Source of the DNA: Rhodobacter sp.
GTDB taxonomy: Bacteria > Pseudomonadota > Alphaproteobacteria > Rhodobacterales > Rhodobacteraceae
Direction of reading: 5' to 3'
Length of the DNA: 47,985 nt
NCBI GenBank assembly: GCA_022824145.1
Contig: JAJEAY010000217.1
Location: 1 to 47,985 of the forward strand
In this document: piece by piece, positions 18,676 through 25,857 of the stretch
Numbering within the stretch: position 1 is the stretch's first letter
How the letters are laid out: each line of letters opens with the position of its first letter
The notes under the pieces: generated by a model
Seen by the model: only the letters and a program-made list of their open reading frames with translations
Told to the model about the DNA's origin: nothing
The model's database searches: none
Position numbers and translations under genes: made by a program

Positions 18676-19007
18676 TGCTGGGTCTGCGACTCTATCTCCT
18701 GCAGCGAATCACAGCGCTCCTGATGGCGCCCTTGGTGCTCGGGCACCTGGCGATGATGATCTACGCGGTCCAGGGCGGTCTGAGCGCGGCGGAAATCCTC
18801 GGCCGCACGCAGGGGTCTGTCTTTTGGTTCCTGTTCTACGGCACCTTCGTTGTCGCCGTATCGGTCCACGGAGCCCTCGGCATACGTGCGGTCGCCCATG
18901 AATGGACCGGCCTGAAGGGCGGTGCTCTTGAGACGGTCGTGTGGGGCGCCGGCCTGGGACTGTTCGCACTGGGAGCGCGCGCCGTCTGGGCCGTGACCTT
19001 CGCATGA
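18675..19007 (+). CDS. succinate dehydrogenase-like membrane anchor subunit (C-type)
   Basis: This 110-residue, three-helix membrane protein begins MLGLRLYLLQRITALLMAP. The Q-R-I-T-A pattern matches the HRxSG quinone-site motif of cytochrome b556 subunits, with Gln in place of His. Candidate haem ligands are His in LVLGHLAMM (helix 1) and in VSVHGALGIR (helix 2). It overlaps the iron-sulfur gene by one base and the next anchor gene by four. It resembles its downstream partner in helix spacing and in the VH..(G)LR pattern, so the two anchors appear to be paralogues that together hold one or two haems. Confidence 0.85.
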   Translation: MLGLRLYLLQRITALLMAPLVLGHLAMMIYAVQGGLSAAEILGRTQGSVFWFLFYGTFVVAVSVHGALGIRAVAHEWTGLKGGALETVVWGAGLGLFALGARAVWAVTFA

Positions 19008-19357
19008 AGGCGGCGAAAGGCATTTCTTCTCGCGCCCATCCGCTGTGGCTCGCCTATATCCTGCACCGCCTTTCGGGAATCGGCTTGGCTGTGTTCCTGC
19101 CCTTTCACTTCTGGGTACTGGCCATGGCGGTGACCGACCCCTCGCGCCTGGACGCCTTCTTCGCAGTAACGGAGTCAGACGCGGTCAAGCTGGCTGAGTT
19201 CGGCCTGGTCTTCCTGCTTGCAGTGCATATGTTCGGCGGGTTGCGCCTGATAGCGCTGGAATGGCTCCGCTGGCGACCTTCGCAAAAGTCCCTGGCAGCG
19301 GGAGCCGCTGCGGCATCGTTCCTGATCGCCTGTCTGTTTCTTCTGGAGGCGGTGTGA
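19004..19357 (+). CDS. succinate dehydrogenase-like membrane anchor subunit (D-type)
   Basis: This 117-residue, three-helix inner-membrane anchor follows at an ATGA overlap. It keeps the classical YILHRLSGIGLAVFLPFHFWVL motif: HRLSG lines the quinone site and the second His is a haem-ligand candidate. A further candidate His lies in LAVHMFGGLRLIALEW. It would bind the iron-sulfur subunit to the membrane and reduce quinone. One base separates its stop from the flavoprotein start. Although it is in the D position, its motifs are those usually seen in SdhC. Confidence 0.86.
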   Translation: MKAAKGISSRAHPLWLAYILHRLSGIGLAVFLPFHFWVLAMAVTDPSRLDAFFAVTESDAVKLAEFGLVFLLAVHMFGGLRLIALEWLRWRPSQKSLAAGAAAASFLIACLFLLEAV

Positions 19358-19358
19358 G

Positions 19359-21116
19359 ATGCGCATCTCTGACGTCGAACGGCATGACACAGATATCCTG
19401 ATCCTCGGCACAGGCGGCGCCGGACTGTTCGCGGCGCTCCACGCCCGGCAAAGCGCACCGGAGGGAACAAGGATCACAATCGCGGTCAAGGGTCTTATCG
19501 GCAAGTGCGGCTGCACGCGCATGGTTCAGGGAGGCTACAACGTCGCGCTTGGCGGTGGCGACACGGTCGAACGGCACTTCATGGACACAATCCACGGCGG
19601 CAAATGGCTTCCCGATCAGGATATGGCCTGGCGTCTGTGCGAGCACGCCGTGGTGCGCATCCGCGAACTGGAAAACGAGGTCGGCTGTTTCTTTGACCGG
19701 AACCCGGACGGCTCGCTGCACCAAAAAGCCTTCGCCGGACAGACCGCCGACCGAACCGTGCATAAAGGTGACCTTACCGGCATCGAGATAATCAACCGGC
19801 TGATGGAAAAGGTGCTCGCCAGCGGCTGTGAAAAGCTGCAGGAGAATCGTGCGGTGGGTCTGGTTCCAACCAAGGACGGCGCATCCCTTGCCGGTGTTCT
19901 GATGATCGACATGCGCAGCGGCAAGTTGCGGCTGGTTCGCGCCAGGACGGTGCTAATGGCCACCGGCGGCGGCCCGACAATGTACAGATACCACACGCCT
20001 TCAGGCGACAAGACCATGGATGGCCTGGCGATGGCTCTGAGGGCGGGCCTGGCACTTCGCGATATGGAAATGGTGCAGTTCCATCCAACGGGGCTTCTCG
20101 CGGGCGATCATACCCGGATGACCGGTACGGTTCTCGAGGAAGGGCTGAGGGGCGCGGGAGGCCAGTTGATCAACCACGCGGGCCAGCGTTTTATGTTCGA
20201 CTACGACGCCAAGGGAGAGCGCGCTACCCGCGACGTTGTCAGCCGAGCGATCTACGCCGAGATGCGAAGTAACAGCAATCCGGACCAGGAGGGCGTCTTC
20301 ATCTCCATGTCCCATCTGGGGCCGGAAAACGTGCGCAGGAAATTCAAAGGCATGGTCAAGCGCTGCGCCGACAGTGGATTCGATCTGGCCGCGGGCAAGG
20401 TCGAGGTTGTACCGACCGCGCATTACTTTATGGGCGGTGTTGTCGTGGACGTTGATACGCGTACTGCGATGGAGGGACTCTATGTCGCGGGAGAAGATGC
20501 TGGCGGGGCACATGGTTCGAACCGGCTGGGTGGCAACGGGGTGGCGAACTCGACGGTCTATGGTGGAATTGCGGGCGACACTATGGGCGCGGACATTCGC
20601 GCGATGACCCTTCGCGATCCGGACGAGGATGTTCTGGCGGCTGAAGTTGACCGTGCGGTTCATCCGTTGGGCCGCAAACCCGGTCCTGTCCAGCCCCTCC
20701 GCAAGGAGCTGCAGGATCTGATGTGGGAAGACGTCGGCGTGATGCGAACCGAAGCGGGGATGAGACGCGGCCTCGCGGGCATCGCCGGAATATCGGATGC
20801 AGTTATGGATACAGGCGTCACCGGGAGCAGCCTTGCCTTCAACCTGACCTGGCACGACTGGCTGAACCTCCGCTCGCTCTGCGATATTTCCGAGGTGATC
20901 GCCAAGGCTGGCCTCGCCCGCGAGAATTCACGCGGCGCCCACTTCCGGGAAGACTTCCCGGATCCGGGCGCGATGGAGAGCAGCGAATTCACCGTGGCGC
21001 GACTTAAGGACGGCATGATAGAGGTAACCCGCGAACCTGTCCAATTCACCATTGTGCGCCCGGGCGAGACTGTCCTGCCCGAGGGCGCACCCGAAACATT
21101 GGTGGCTGCGCAATGA
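19359..21116 (+). CDS. SdhA/FrdA-like flavoprotein lacking the covalent-FAD histidine
   Basis: This 585-residue flavoprotein of the succinate dehydrogenase/fumarate reductase/L-aspartate oxidase family oxidises or reduces a dicarboxylate. The FAD fold opens with DILILGTGGAGLFAALHA. The family active-site residues His242 (FHPTG), Glu261, Arg291 (RDVVSR), His355 (AHYFMGG) and Arg389 (NRLGGN) are present. Two changes stand out. The position of the FAD-linked histidine (S-H-T five before QGG in SdhA) is Cys52 here (G-C-T-R-M-V-QGG), so FAD is probably not bound through histidine. The Thr before the catalytic Glu in SdhA is Glu260. With these changes and the hydratase beside it, the substrate may be a substituted succinate. 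It overlaps the next gene as ATGA. Confidence 0.9.
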   Translation: MRISDVERHDTDILILGTGGAGLFAALHARQSAPEGTRITIAVKGLIGKCGCTRMVQGGYNVALGGGDTVERHFMDTIHGGKWLPDQDMAWRLCEHAVVRIRELENEVGCFFDRNPDGSLHQKAFAGQTADRTVHKGDLTGIEIINRLMEKVLASGCEKLQENRAVGLVPTKDGASLAGVLMIDMRSGKLRLVRARTVLMATGGGPTMYRYHTPSGDKTMDGLAMALRAGLALRDMEMVQFHPTGLLAGDHTRMTGTVLEEGLRGAGGQLINHAGQRFMFDYDAKGERATRDVVSRAIYAEMRSNSNPDQEGVFISMSHLGPENVRRKFKGMVKRCADSGFDLAAGKVEVVPTAHYFMGGVVVDVDTRTAMEGLYVAGEDAGGAHGSNRLGGNGVANSTVYGGIAGDTMGADIRAMTLRDPDEDVLAAEVDRAVHPLGRKPGPVQPLRKELQDLMWEDVGVMRTEAGMRRGLAGIAGISDAVMDTGVTGSSLAFNLTWHDWLNLRSLCDISEVIAKAGLARENSRGAHFREDFPDPGAMESSEFTVARLKDGMIEVTREPVQFTIVRPGETVLPEGAPETLVAAQ

Positions 21117-22069
21117 TTCCGATCCATCTGATCCAGAGGACTGCCGAGGCCTTGATGGAAAAGGCAGCCATTGAAATCCCCCAGGACTATCTTGACGGGC
21201 TTAAGGCGGCCGCCGAGACGGAGAGCGGCGATCTGTCGTACTTTGTACTGAAGGCGATGCTTGAAAACTACGAAGCCGCGAAAGAGGACCGCCGCGCCAT
21301 GTGCGGCGATACGGGCGTACCGAGGTGGTTCGTGAAGCTTGGCAACGAGGCGCAGATCGAGGGCGGCATGGTTGCTCTTGAGGCCGCCCTGCGCCGGGCT
21401 ACGGCCAGTTCCACCAACGGCGTGCCTCTGCGTCCTAACCGTGTGCATCCGCTTTGGCGCACGGACCACAACAACAACGTGGGCATTGGCGCACCCGAGA
21501 TCGAGTATGGGTTTGAGCCCGAGGGCGAGTGGATCGACCTGATCACCGTTCACAAAGGCGGACTCTTTGGAACCGATTACCGAATGCTCTTTCCGTCGGA
21601 CGGAATTCAGGGAATCAAGCGGTTCTACCTTGACAGCCTTATGGCATTCGGCAAGCGCGGCCTCGCCTGCCAGCCTGCGATCATCGGTATCGGCCTCGGC
21701 GGATCCAAGGACATCTGCATGACGCTGGGCAAGCGGGCCTCGACCCTGCGCATTGTCGGCAGCAGGAATTCAGACCCGCGCATTGCGGAGCTGGAAGATG
21801 AGTTCAGGGAGCTTGGTAATTCGATCGGCATGGGAGCGATGGGTTTTGTCGGCAAGAACATGGTAATCGACTGCAATATCGAAGTCGGCTACTGCCACAC
21901 AGGTGGAATGCCCATGTCCGTCCATGCCTTCTGCCTGTCCTCCCGCCGCGCCGTTGCCCGGATTCACCCTGATGGCCGCGTGTACCATCGAACGGATCCT
22001 GACTGGTTCACGGATTACCAGCGTCGCGAAACGATTGACTGGGAGCCCTTTAGGGAGGCTGCGGAATGA
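21113..22069 (+). CDS. class I fumarase-like hydratase, alpha subunit
   Basis: This 318-residue subunit belongs to the iron-sulfur (class I) fumarate/tartrate hydro-lyases of the two-subunit type. The [4Fe-4S] ligands appear to be Cys64 in MCGDTG, Cys186 in LACQP and Cys274 in the HAFC segment. The IGIGLGGSKD glycine stretch is also typical. It differs from standard fumarases in CGDTG (usually CQDTG) and in KGGLFGTD where fumarases have a triple-glycine KGGGSEN-like loop, so it is a separate clade and may hydrate a fumarate analogue. It is oxygen-sensitive chemistry if the family rule holds. It overlaps the flavoprotein and the beta subunit by four bases each, which argues that the hydratase works on the dehydrogenase product. 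Confidence 0.88.
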   Translation: MIPIHLIQRTAEALMEKAAIEIPQDYLDGLKAAAETESGDLSYFVLKAMLENYEAAKEDRRAMCGDTGVPRWFVKLGNEAQIEGGMVALEAALRRATASSTNGVPLRPNRVHPLWRTDHNNNVGIGAPEIEYGFEPEGEWIDLITVHKGGLFGTDYRMLFPSDGIQGIKRFYLDSLMAFGKRGLACQPAIIGIGLGGSKDICMTLGKRASTLRIVGSRNSDPRIAELEDEFRELGNSIGMGAMGFVGKNMVIDCNIEVGYCHTGGMPMSVHAFCLSSRRAVARIHPDGRVYHRTDPDWFTDYQRRETIDWEPFREAAE

Positions 22070-22734
22070 GCGGCCCGCGCGAGGTCCGGCTGTCGACGAC
22101 CCCTGCCCCCGCAGCGGTCGCAAATCTGCGGCTGGGCGATGTCGTCTATCTCGACGGATTGATGTACACGGCGCGGGAAGGCGTCTACAAACGCGCGCTG
22201 GTCGATCAGGCGAACATTCCCATGGAGCTTCCGTCGGAATCAGCCGCGAACTTTCACTGCTCGCCTGCCGCGCGAATCAATGCGGATGGCACGTTTGACA
22301 TGGGAGCGGTAACGGCCACCGCCTCGTTCCGTTTCGCCGAATGGCTGCCCGAGTGGATGGCGAGGACGGGCGCGAAACTGATCGTCGGCAAAGGCGGCAT
22401 GACGTCCAAGGACTACAGGGAATATTTCGTACCAAACGGCGCCGTATATCTGTCGACCGTCGGCTACGGCACAGGTGCGCTTCTGGGGCGCGGAGTGGAA
22501 AATGTCGAAGCCGTTCACTGGCACGAGGAACTGGGCCTCGCTCAGGCGATGTGGGTCATCAAATGCAACCGAATGGGACCGTTCATCGTTGCCTCCGATC
22601 TGAGCGGTGACTGCCTGTTTGAGAGGGAAAACGCCAGGATCGCCGAGAATGTCGCTCGGGTTTACGAAGGGACGAAGCCCGCTGTGCTCAAACGTTACGG
22701 TGAAACCGATGACCGGGCGGATGAGGTAATTTAG
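22066..22734 (+). CDS. class I fumarase-like hydratase, beta subunit
   Basis: This 222-residue partner corresponds to the C-terminal domain of single-chain class I fumarases. It carries the substrate-binding LIVGKGGMTSKDYREYF motif and the preceding TATASFRFAEWLPEW helix. It should complex with the alpha subunit to complete the active site. The start overlaps the alpha-subunit stop (ATGA). The stop overlaps the last bases of the convergent LysR gene by four, so the operon ends here without room for a separate terminator. Confidence 0.88.
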   Translation: MSGPREVRLSTTPAPAAVANLRLGDVVYLDGLMYTAREGVYKRALVDQANIPMELPSESAANFHCSPAARINADGTFDMGAVTATASFRFAEWLPEWMARTGAKLIVGKGGMTSKDYREYFVPNGAVYLSTVGYGTGALLGRGVENVEAVHWHEELGLAQAMWVIKCNRMGPFIVASDLSGDCLFERENARIAENVARVYEGTKPAVLKRYGETDDRADEVI

Positions 22735-23642
22735 GGCCGACGAAGGCGTATTCTCCTTGAGGCGTCACCTGCGTTCGCGATAACATCGAGCAGCGCACGG
22801 TAGAATTCATCAACTGCCTGCATCTTGATCTGATCCTCATGGTAAGCGAGACCTAAAATCCGGATTGGCGCATCGGGACCGAGGTCGAAACGCCTGACTG
22901 CCACATTTTCATCCGGTTTGACTGCCAGGCTCGGTACGATCGAGATGCCAAGATTGGCGCGCACCATGCTCGCAATCGCTTCCGGGCTGTCCAGCTCCAT
23001 CGTCTCTGACACGCGGATGTGTTTCGATACAAGCCAGTTGTCTATCAGCGTACCGAGAACGGCAGTTCGGTCAAAGCGGATATATGGCCTTGTTTTCAGT
23101 AAGGAAATAGGATCGTCTTCTTCCTCTTCCGGGGCAGCGATCAACTGCATCCGCTCGTGGGCCAGTTCACGGAACCGAACTCCGGCCGGCAATAGGTGCG
23201 GCCTCGCAATGAGGGCCGCATCGATCGTACGGCGTTCGACATCCGCCAGCAGCGTGGCGGTCAGTCCGGGCCGGATATGCAGTCCGATCTCGGGAAACCT
23301 GGTCTTGAGGACCGCCATGGCCTGAGGGGTCAATCCGGTGAGTGTGGTTCGAAGCGCGCCCAGGGTGACTAAACCGCTCAGTCCGCCGTCGGCCAGAACA
23401 GACGGTACCAGATTGTCGTAGTCAGCGATCAGCCTGCGGGCTTTAGCGACGATCAGACGGGCGGCGGGCGTGAGCTTTGGCGTCCTGGTGCTCCGGTTGA
23501 ACAACGCGATCCCGAGGTCGGCCTCCAGCGTCTGCATCTGCTGGCTTACCGCCGCGTGGGTGACATGCACAGTATCGGCGGCCGCGCTGAAGGTTTCGGA
23601 ATCCGCGATTGCGACCAGTGTACGCAGCAGTCGAATTGTCAT
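22731..23642 (-). CDS. LysR-type transcriptional regulator
   Basis: This 303-residue LysR-family regulator has an N-terminal winged helix-turn-helix (about 1-60, with TFSAAADTVHVTHAAVSQQM) and a type 2 periplasmic-binding-fold effector domain. I start it at ATG 23642 (MTIRLLRT), where family alignments normally begin and a GGAGG lies upstream. The frame is open to 23711, but the extra 23 residues do not fit the family. It converges on the dehydrogenase-hydratase operon and diverges from the TRAP transporter. It probably senses the imported acid and controls both, using the palindrome at 23712-23727. Confidence 0.9.
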   Translation of the reverse strand: MTIRLLRTLVAIADSETFSAAADTVHVTHAAVSQQMQTLEADLGIALFNRSTRTPKLTPAARLIVAKARRLIADYDNLVPSVLADGGLSGLVTLGALRTTLTGLTPQAMAVLKTRFPEIGLHIRPGLTATLLADVERRTIDAALIARPHLLPAGVRFRELAHERMQLIAAPEEEEDDPISLLKTRPYIRFDRTAVLGTLIDNWLVSKHIRVSETMELDSPEAIASMVRANLGISIVPSLAVKPDENVAVRRFDLGPDAPIRILGLAYHEDQIKMQAVDEFYRALLDVIANAGDASRRIRLRRP

Positions 23643-23711
23643 GGTCCGTAAAACCTCCAGCGAAAGCAGCGCTTTCATGGATTGTAAGGTGAAACAGCTA
23701 TTCAAAAGCAT

Positions 23712-23727
23712 AGCTTACTTGTAAGCT
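23712..23727. promoter_or_regulatory. probable LysR operator, perfect inverted repeat
   Basis: AGCTTAC-TT-GTAAGCT is a perfect 16-base inverted repeat with T-N11-A-like geometry, the usual LysR-family recognition pattern. It lies 70 bases upstream of the LysR start and about 130 upstream of dctP, in the shared divergent region. The same half-site GCTTAC recurs at 17855-17860 upstream of the dehydrogenase operon, but only as a half. Confidence 0.65.
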
Positions 23728-23773
23728 GCACGAAAGCCAACGCCGACCGGCAGTTCATCAGGGATCAAATGGA

Positions 23774-23802
23774 TTGACACTTGTTGTTGCCTCAATCATG
23801 GT
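23774..23802 (+). promoter_or_regulatory. possible sigma70 promoter of the TRAP operon
   Basis: A perfect TTGACA (23774-23779) stands 17 bases before CATGGT (23797-23802), a poor -10 hexamer. A strong -35 with a weak -10 downstream of a LysR site would suit an activator-dependent promoter. The dctP start lies 58 bases downstream. Confidence 0.35.
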
Positions 23803-23859
23803 TCGCCGCGAGCTTTTGGAAATGGAAGCTACCTAAGTTGCAGCAAACAGGAGGATGCA

Positions 23860-25092
23860 ATGGGAATATTTGATCGCGTGAAAGGCGTTTCTCGCCGCGA
23901 TTTCTTCAAGATAGCAGGAACTTACGGCATGAGCTCGACGCTCTTGGCCGCTGGTTCCTTTGGCGGCGCGATGACAGCTGCGAATCTGGCCAAGGCCGCA
24001 GAGTCGCAGTATAACCGCCGATATGCCATGGATGCGAAACACAACCTGAAGTTCGGTGCGGCAGGCTTCAACCAAGACAACCTGCTGATCGAACGCGCGG
24101 GCTGCCTTGAGTTCGTTCGCGACCTCGAAGAGCGGACCGACGGCCAGATCCGCGTTGAGTTCATTGGCAACAACCAGATCTGCGGCCAGCTCTCCTGCGT
24201 CGAGAAAGCCCAGCAGGGCATCGTGGACATCTACGCGGCATCAACCCAGAACTCCGCTGGCGGTGCGCCCTATCTCAACGTGCTGGACTATGCGTATATG
24301 TTCCGTTCCCGCGCGGATCAGTATCACTTCATGTATTCGCCTGCGTCGCAGCGCATACTTCGTGAACCGTTCGAGAAGATGCATGGCCTTAAATTCCTCT
24401 TCACGCATGCGGAACTGCGCGGCATCCAGCTTGGTCTGGCCTGGGAAGACAGAGAGACAGTGACGTCGGTCGAGCAGCTCGCCGGCACCAAGAACCGCGT
24501 GACGGGAACCCAGCTTGGCCGCATCGCCATGCAGGCGCTGGACCTCAACCCGGTTCCTGTGGCTTGGGAGGAAACCCTTGACGGGCTGAAGCAGGGTTTG
24601 ATCGACGGCGCAGAGACCTGGGCTTCGGCTGTGGCCTACGCCAACATGTCACCCGTCGTCAGCCAGTGCGTTGACCTGCGCTTCTTCTGCGGAACCGAGC
24701 ACACCGCAATGTCGGCGCCCTCCTTTGACAGCCTCGACGGCGCCTTGCAGGACGCAGTCATGGAGTCGGCCTATCTGACACAGGTTCATGTGCAGGCCGC
24801 CAACGAAGCCGCGCTGGTCAACACGGTGGGCTTCTCCCATCCGCATCAGGGTCCTGAAACGATCTTTGCCAAGAACAACGTGCGGGTTGCCGCTCTGTCG
24901 GACGCGGAGATCAAGAAGGCCGAAGAGATGTGCTCACCCGAATTCCAGCCGCAGCTGTGGGAGCAGTGGCGCGACCGGATCAACGGCTGGGCCGGCGGCA
25001 TCGACACTTACCAGGAAATCTACGACGAGGTGCGCACCAATCCGCACACGCTCGCCGAAAACGTCGAACCCCGCCGGTGGTGGAAAGGTTAA
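23860..25092 (+). CDS. TRAP transporter solute-binding protein (DctP family)
   Basis: This 410-residue periplasmic protein captures the substrate for a tripartite ATP-independent importer. It has a Tat signal (SRRDFFKIAG, twin Arg 12-13), a hydrophobic stretch and a likely cut near residue 46. The conserved substrate-carboxylate arginine sits in GTKNRVTGTQ, and the family GLKQGLIDGAETW segment follows, so an organic acid ligand is likely. The start has a strong GGAGG. An intrinsic terminator follows 20 bases after the stop, so it should be made in excess over the membrane subunits. Its place opposite LysR and beside the dicarboxylate enzymes suggests that it binds the substrate of that pathway. 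Confidence 0.92.
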   Translation: MGIFDRVKGVSRRDFFKIAGTYGMSSTLLAAGSFGGAMTAANLAKAAESQYNRRYAMDAKHNLKFGAAGFNQDNLLIERAGCLEFVRDLEERTDGQIRVEFIGNNQICGQLSCVEKAQQGIVDIYAASTQNSAGGAPYLNVLDYAYMFRSRADQYHFMYSPASQRILREPFEKMHGLKFLFTHAELRGIQLGLAWEDRETVTSVEQLAGTKNRVTGTQLGRIAMQALDLNPVPVAWEETLDGLKQGLIDGAETWASAVAYANMSPVVSQCVDLRFFCGTEHTAMSAPSFDSLDGALQDAVMESAYLTQVHVQAANEAALVNTVGFSHPHQGPETIFAKNNVRVAALSDAEIKKAEEMCSPEFQPQLWEQWRDRINGWAGGIDTYQEIYDEVRTNPHTLAENVEPRRWWKG

Positions 25093-25112
25093 GCCGCCCG
25101 GTGTAGAGTTTG

Positions 25113-25143
25113 GCCAGTCCCGTTCGCGGGGCTGGCTTTTTTT
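25113..25143 (+). terminator. intrinsic terminator/attenuator with TTCG tetraloop after dctP-like gene
   Basis: GCCAGTCCCG (25113-25122) pairs with CGGGGCTGGC (25127-25136) over ten pairs including one G-T, closed by a TTCG tetraloop and followed by seven T. This is a strong intrinsic terminator placed inside the TRAP operon, between the binding-protein gene and the small permease gene. Read-through would set the permease level. Confidence 0.88.
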
Positions 25144-25188
25144 GTGCTGCCTGCCGTAGAAACAACGTAGCAACAGGAAGGGGAGCAA

Positions 25189-25857
25189 GTGTCGAATTTT
25201 GGGGACATTTGGGCGATTCTGTCGGCGGCTTTCGCGCAGGACGCCTGGGCATTGCGCAACGCGATGAAAAGCGACGCAACCTGGATACTGGGCTTCATTG
25301 TCGCCATTGCCGGCGGATGGGCAATTGCGATGATCTACAAACGCGTTCCTCTTCTGGACCGCCACCTGGAGCGCACGTTCATGGTCATGAGCTATCTGGC
25401 CATCGCCCTAATCATCTTTTGGGGCGTGGTGGACCGCTTTGTCTTCTCGAACCAACAGCCGTGGTCCACGACAATCCCGCCCCTGCTCTTCATGATCATG
25501 GCATGGTTCGGCGCGACCTATAATGTGCGCCTGCGGTCCCACCTCAGCTTTATGGAATTCCGCAGCCGGCTGAGCCGCAAGGGACAAATGGCCTGTCTTT
25601 GCCTGGACAACGTGCTGTGGATGGCGTTCGCGGTGATCGTCATTGTGACAACCGCCCGTGCGGCGGCACTGTCCGCCTCCAACTTCCAGATCGTTCTGGG
25701 TACTGATAACGTGATGCAGTGGTGGTTCCTGCTGACAGCGCCGTTCGCGTTCCTGCTGATGGCCGCCCGCGTGGTCGAAAATGTCTACGAGGACCTCGAA
25801 AACTACCGGAATGGCAACGAACTGATCCAGAAGACTGTCATCGGAGGCGGTGAATGA
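25189..25857 (+). CDS. TRAP transporter small permease (DctQ family)
   Basis: This 222-residue inner-membrane protein has four or more hydrophobic helices (about 30-50, 65-85, 95-110 and 140-190). It carries the DctQ-like pattern around MIMAWFGATYNVRLRSHLSFMEF. With the large permease it forms the sodium-driven channel of the TRAP importer. It starts with GTG after a strong GGAAGGGGAGC ribosome site, 96 bases after dctP. Its stop overlaps the start of the large permease gene. Confidence 0.9.
   Translation: MSNFGDIWAILSAAFAQDAWALRNAMKSDATWILGFIVAIAGGWAIAMIYKRVPLLDRHLERTFMVMSYLAIALIIFWGVVDRFVFSNQQPWSTTIPPLLFMIMAWFGATYNVRLRSHLSFMEFRSRLSRKGQMACLCLDNVLWMAFAVIVIVTTARAAALSASNFQIVLGTDNVMQWWFLLTAPFAFLLMAARVVENVYEDLENYRNGNELIQKTVIGGGE

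Noticed and set aside
20001-20855. 284-codon minus-strand frame, with a second 297-codon frame at 20660-21553
   Set aside because: Both are antisense to the flavoprotein and hydratase genes and have no family resemblance; long antisense frames are common in high-GC DNA.
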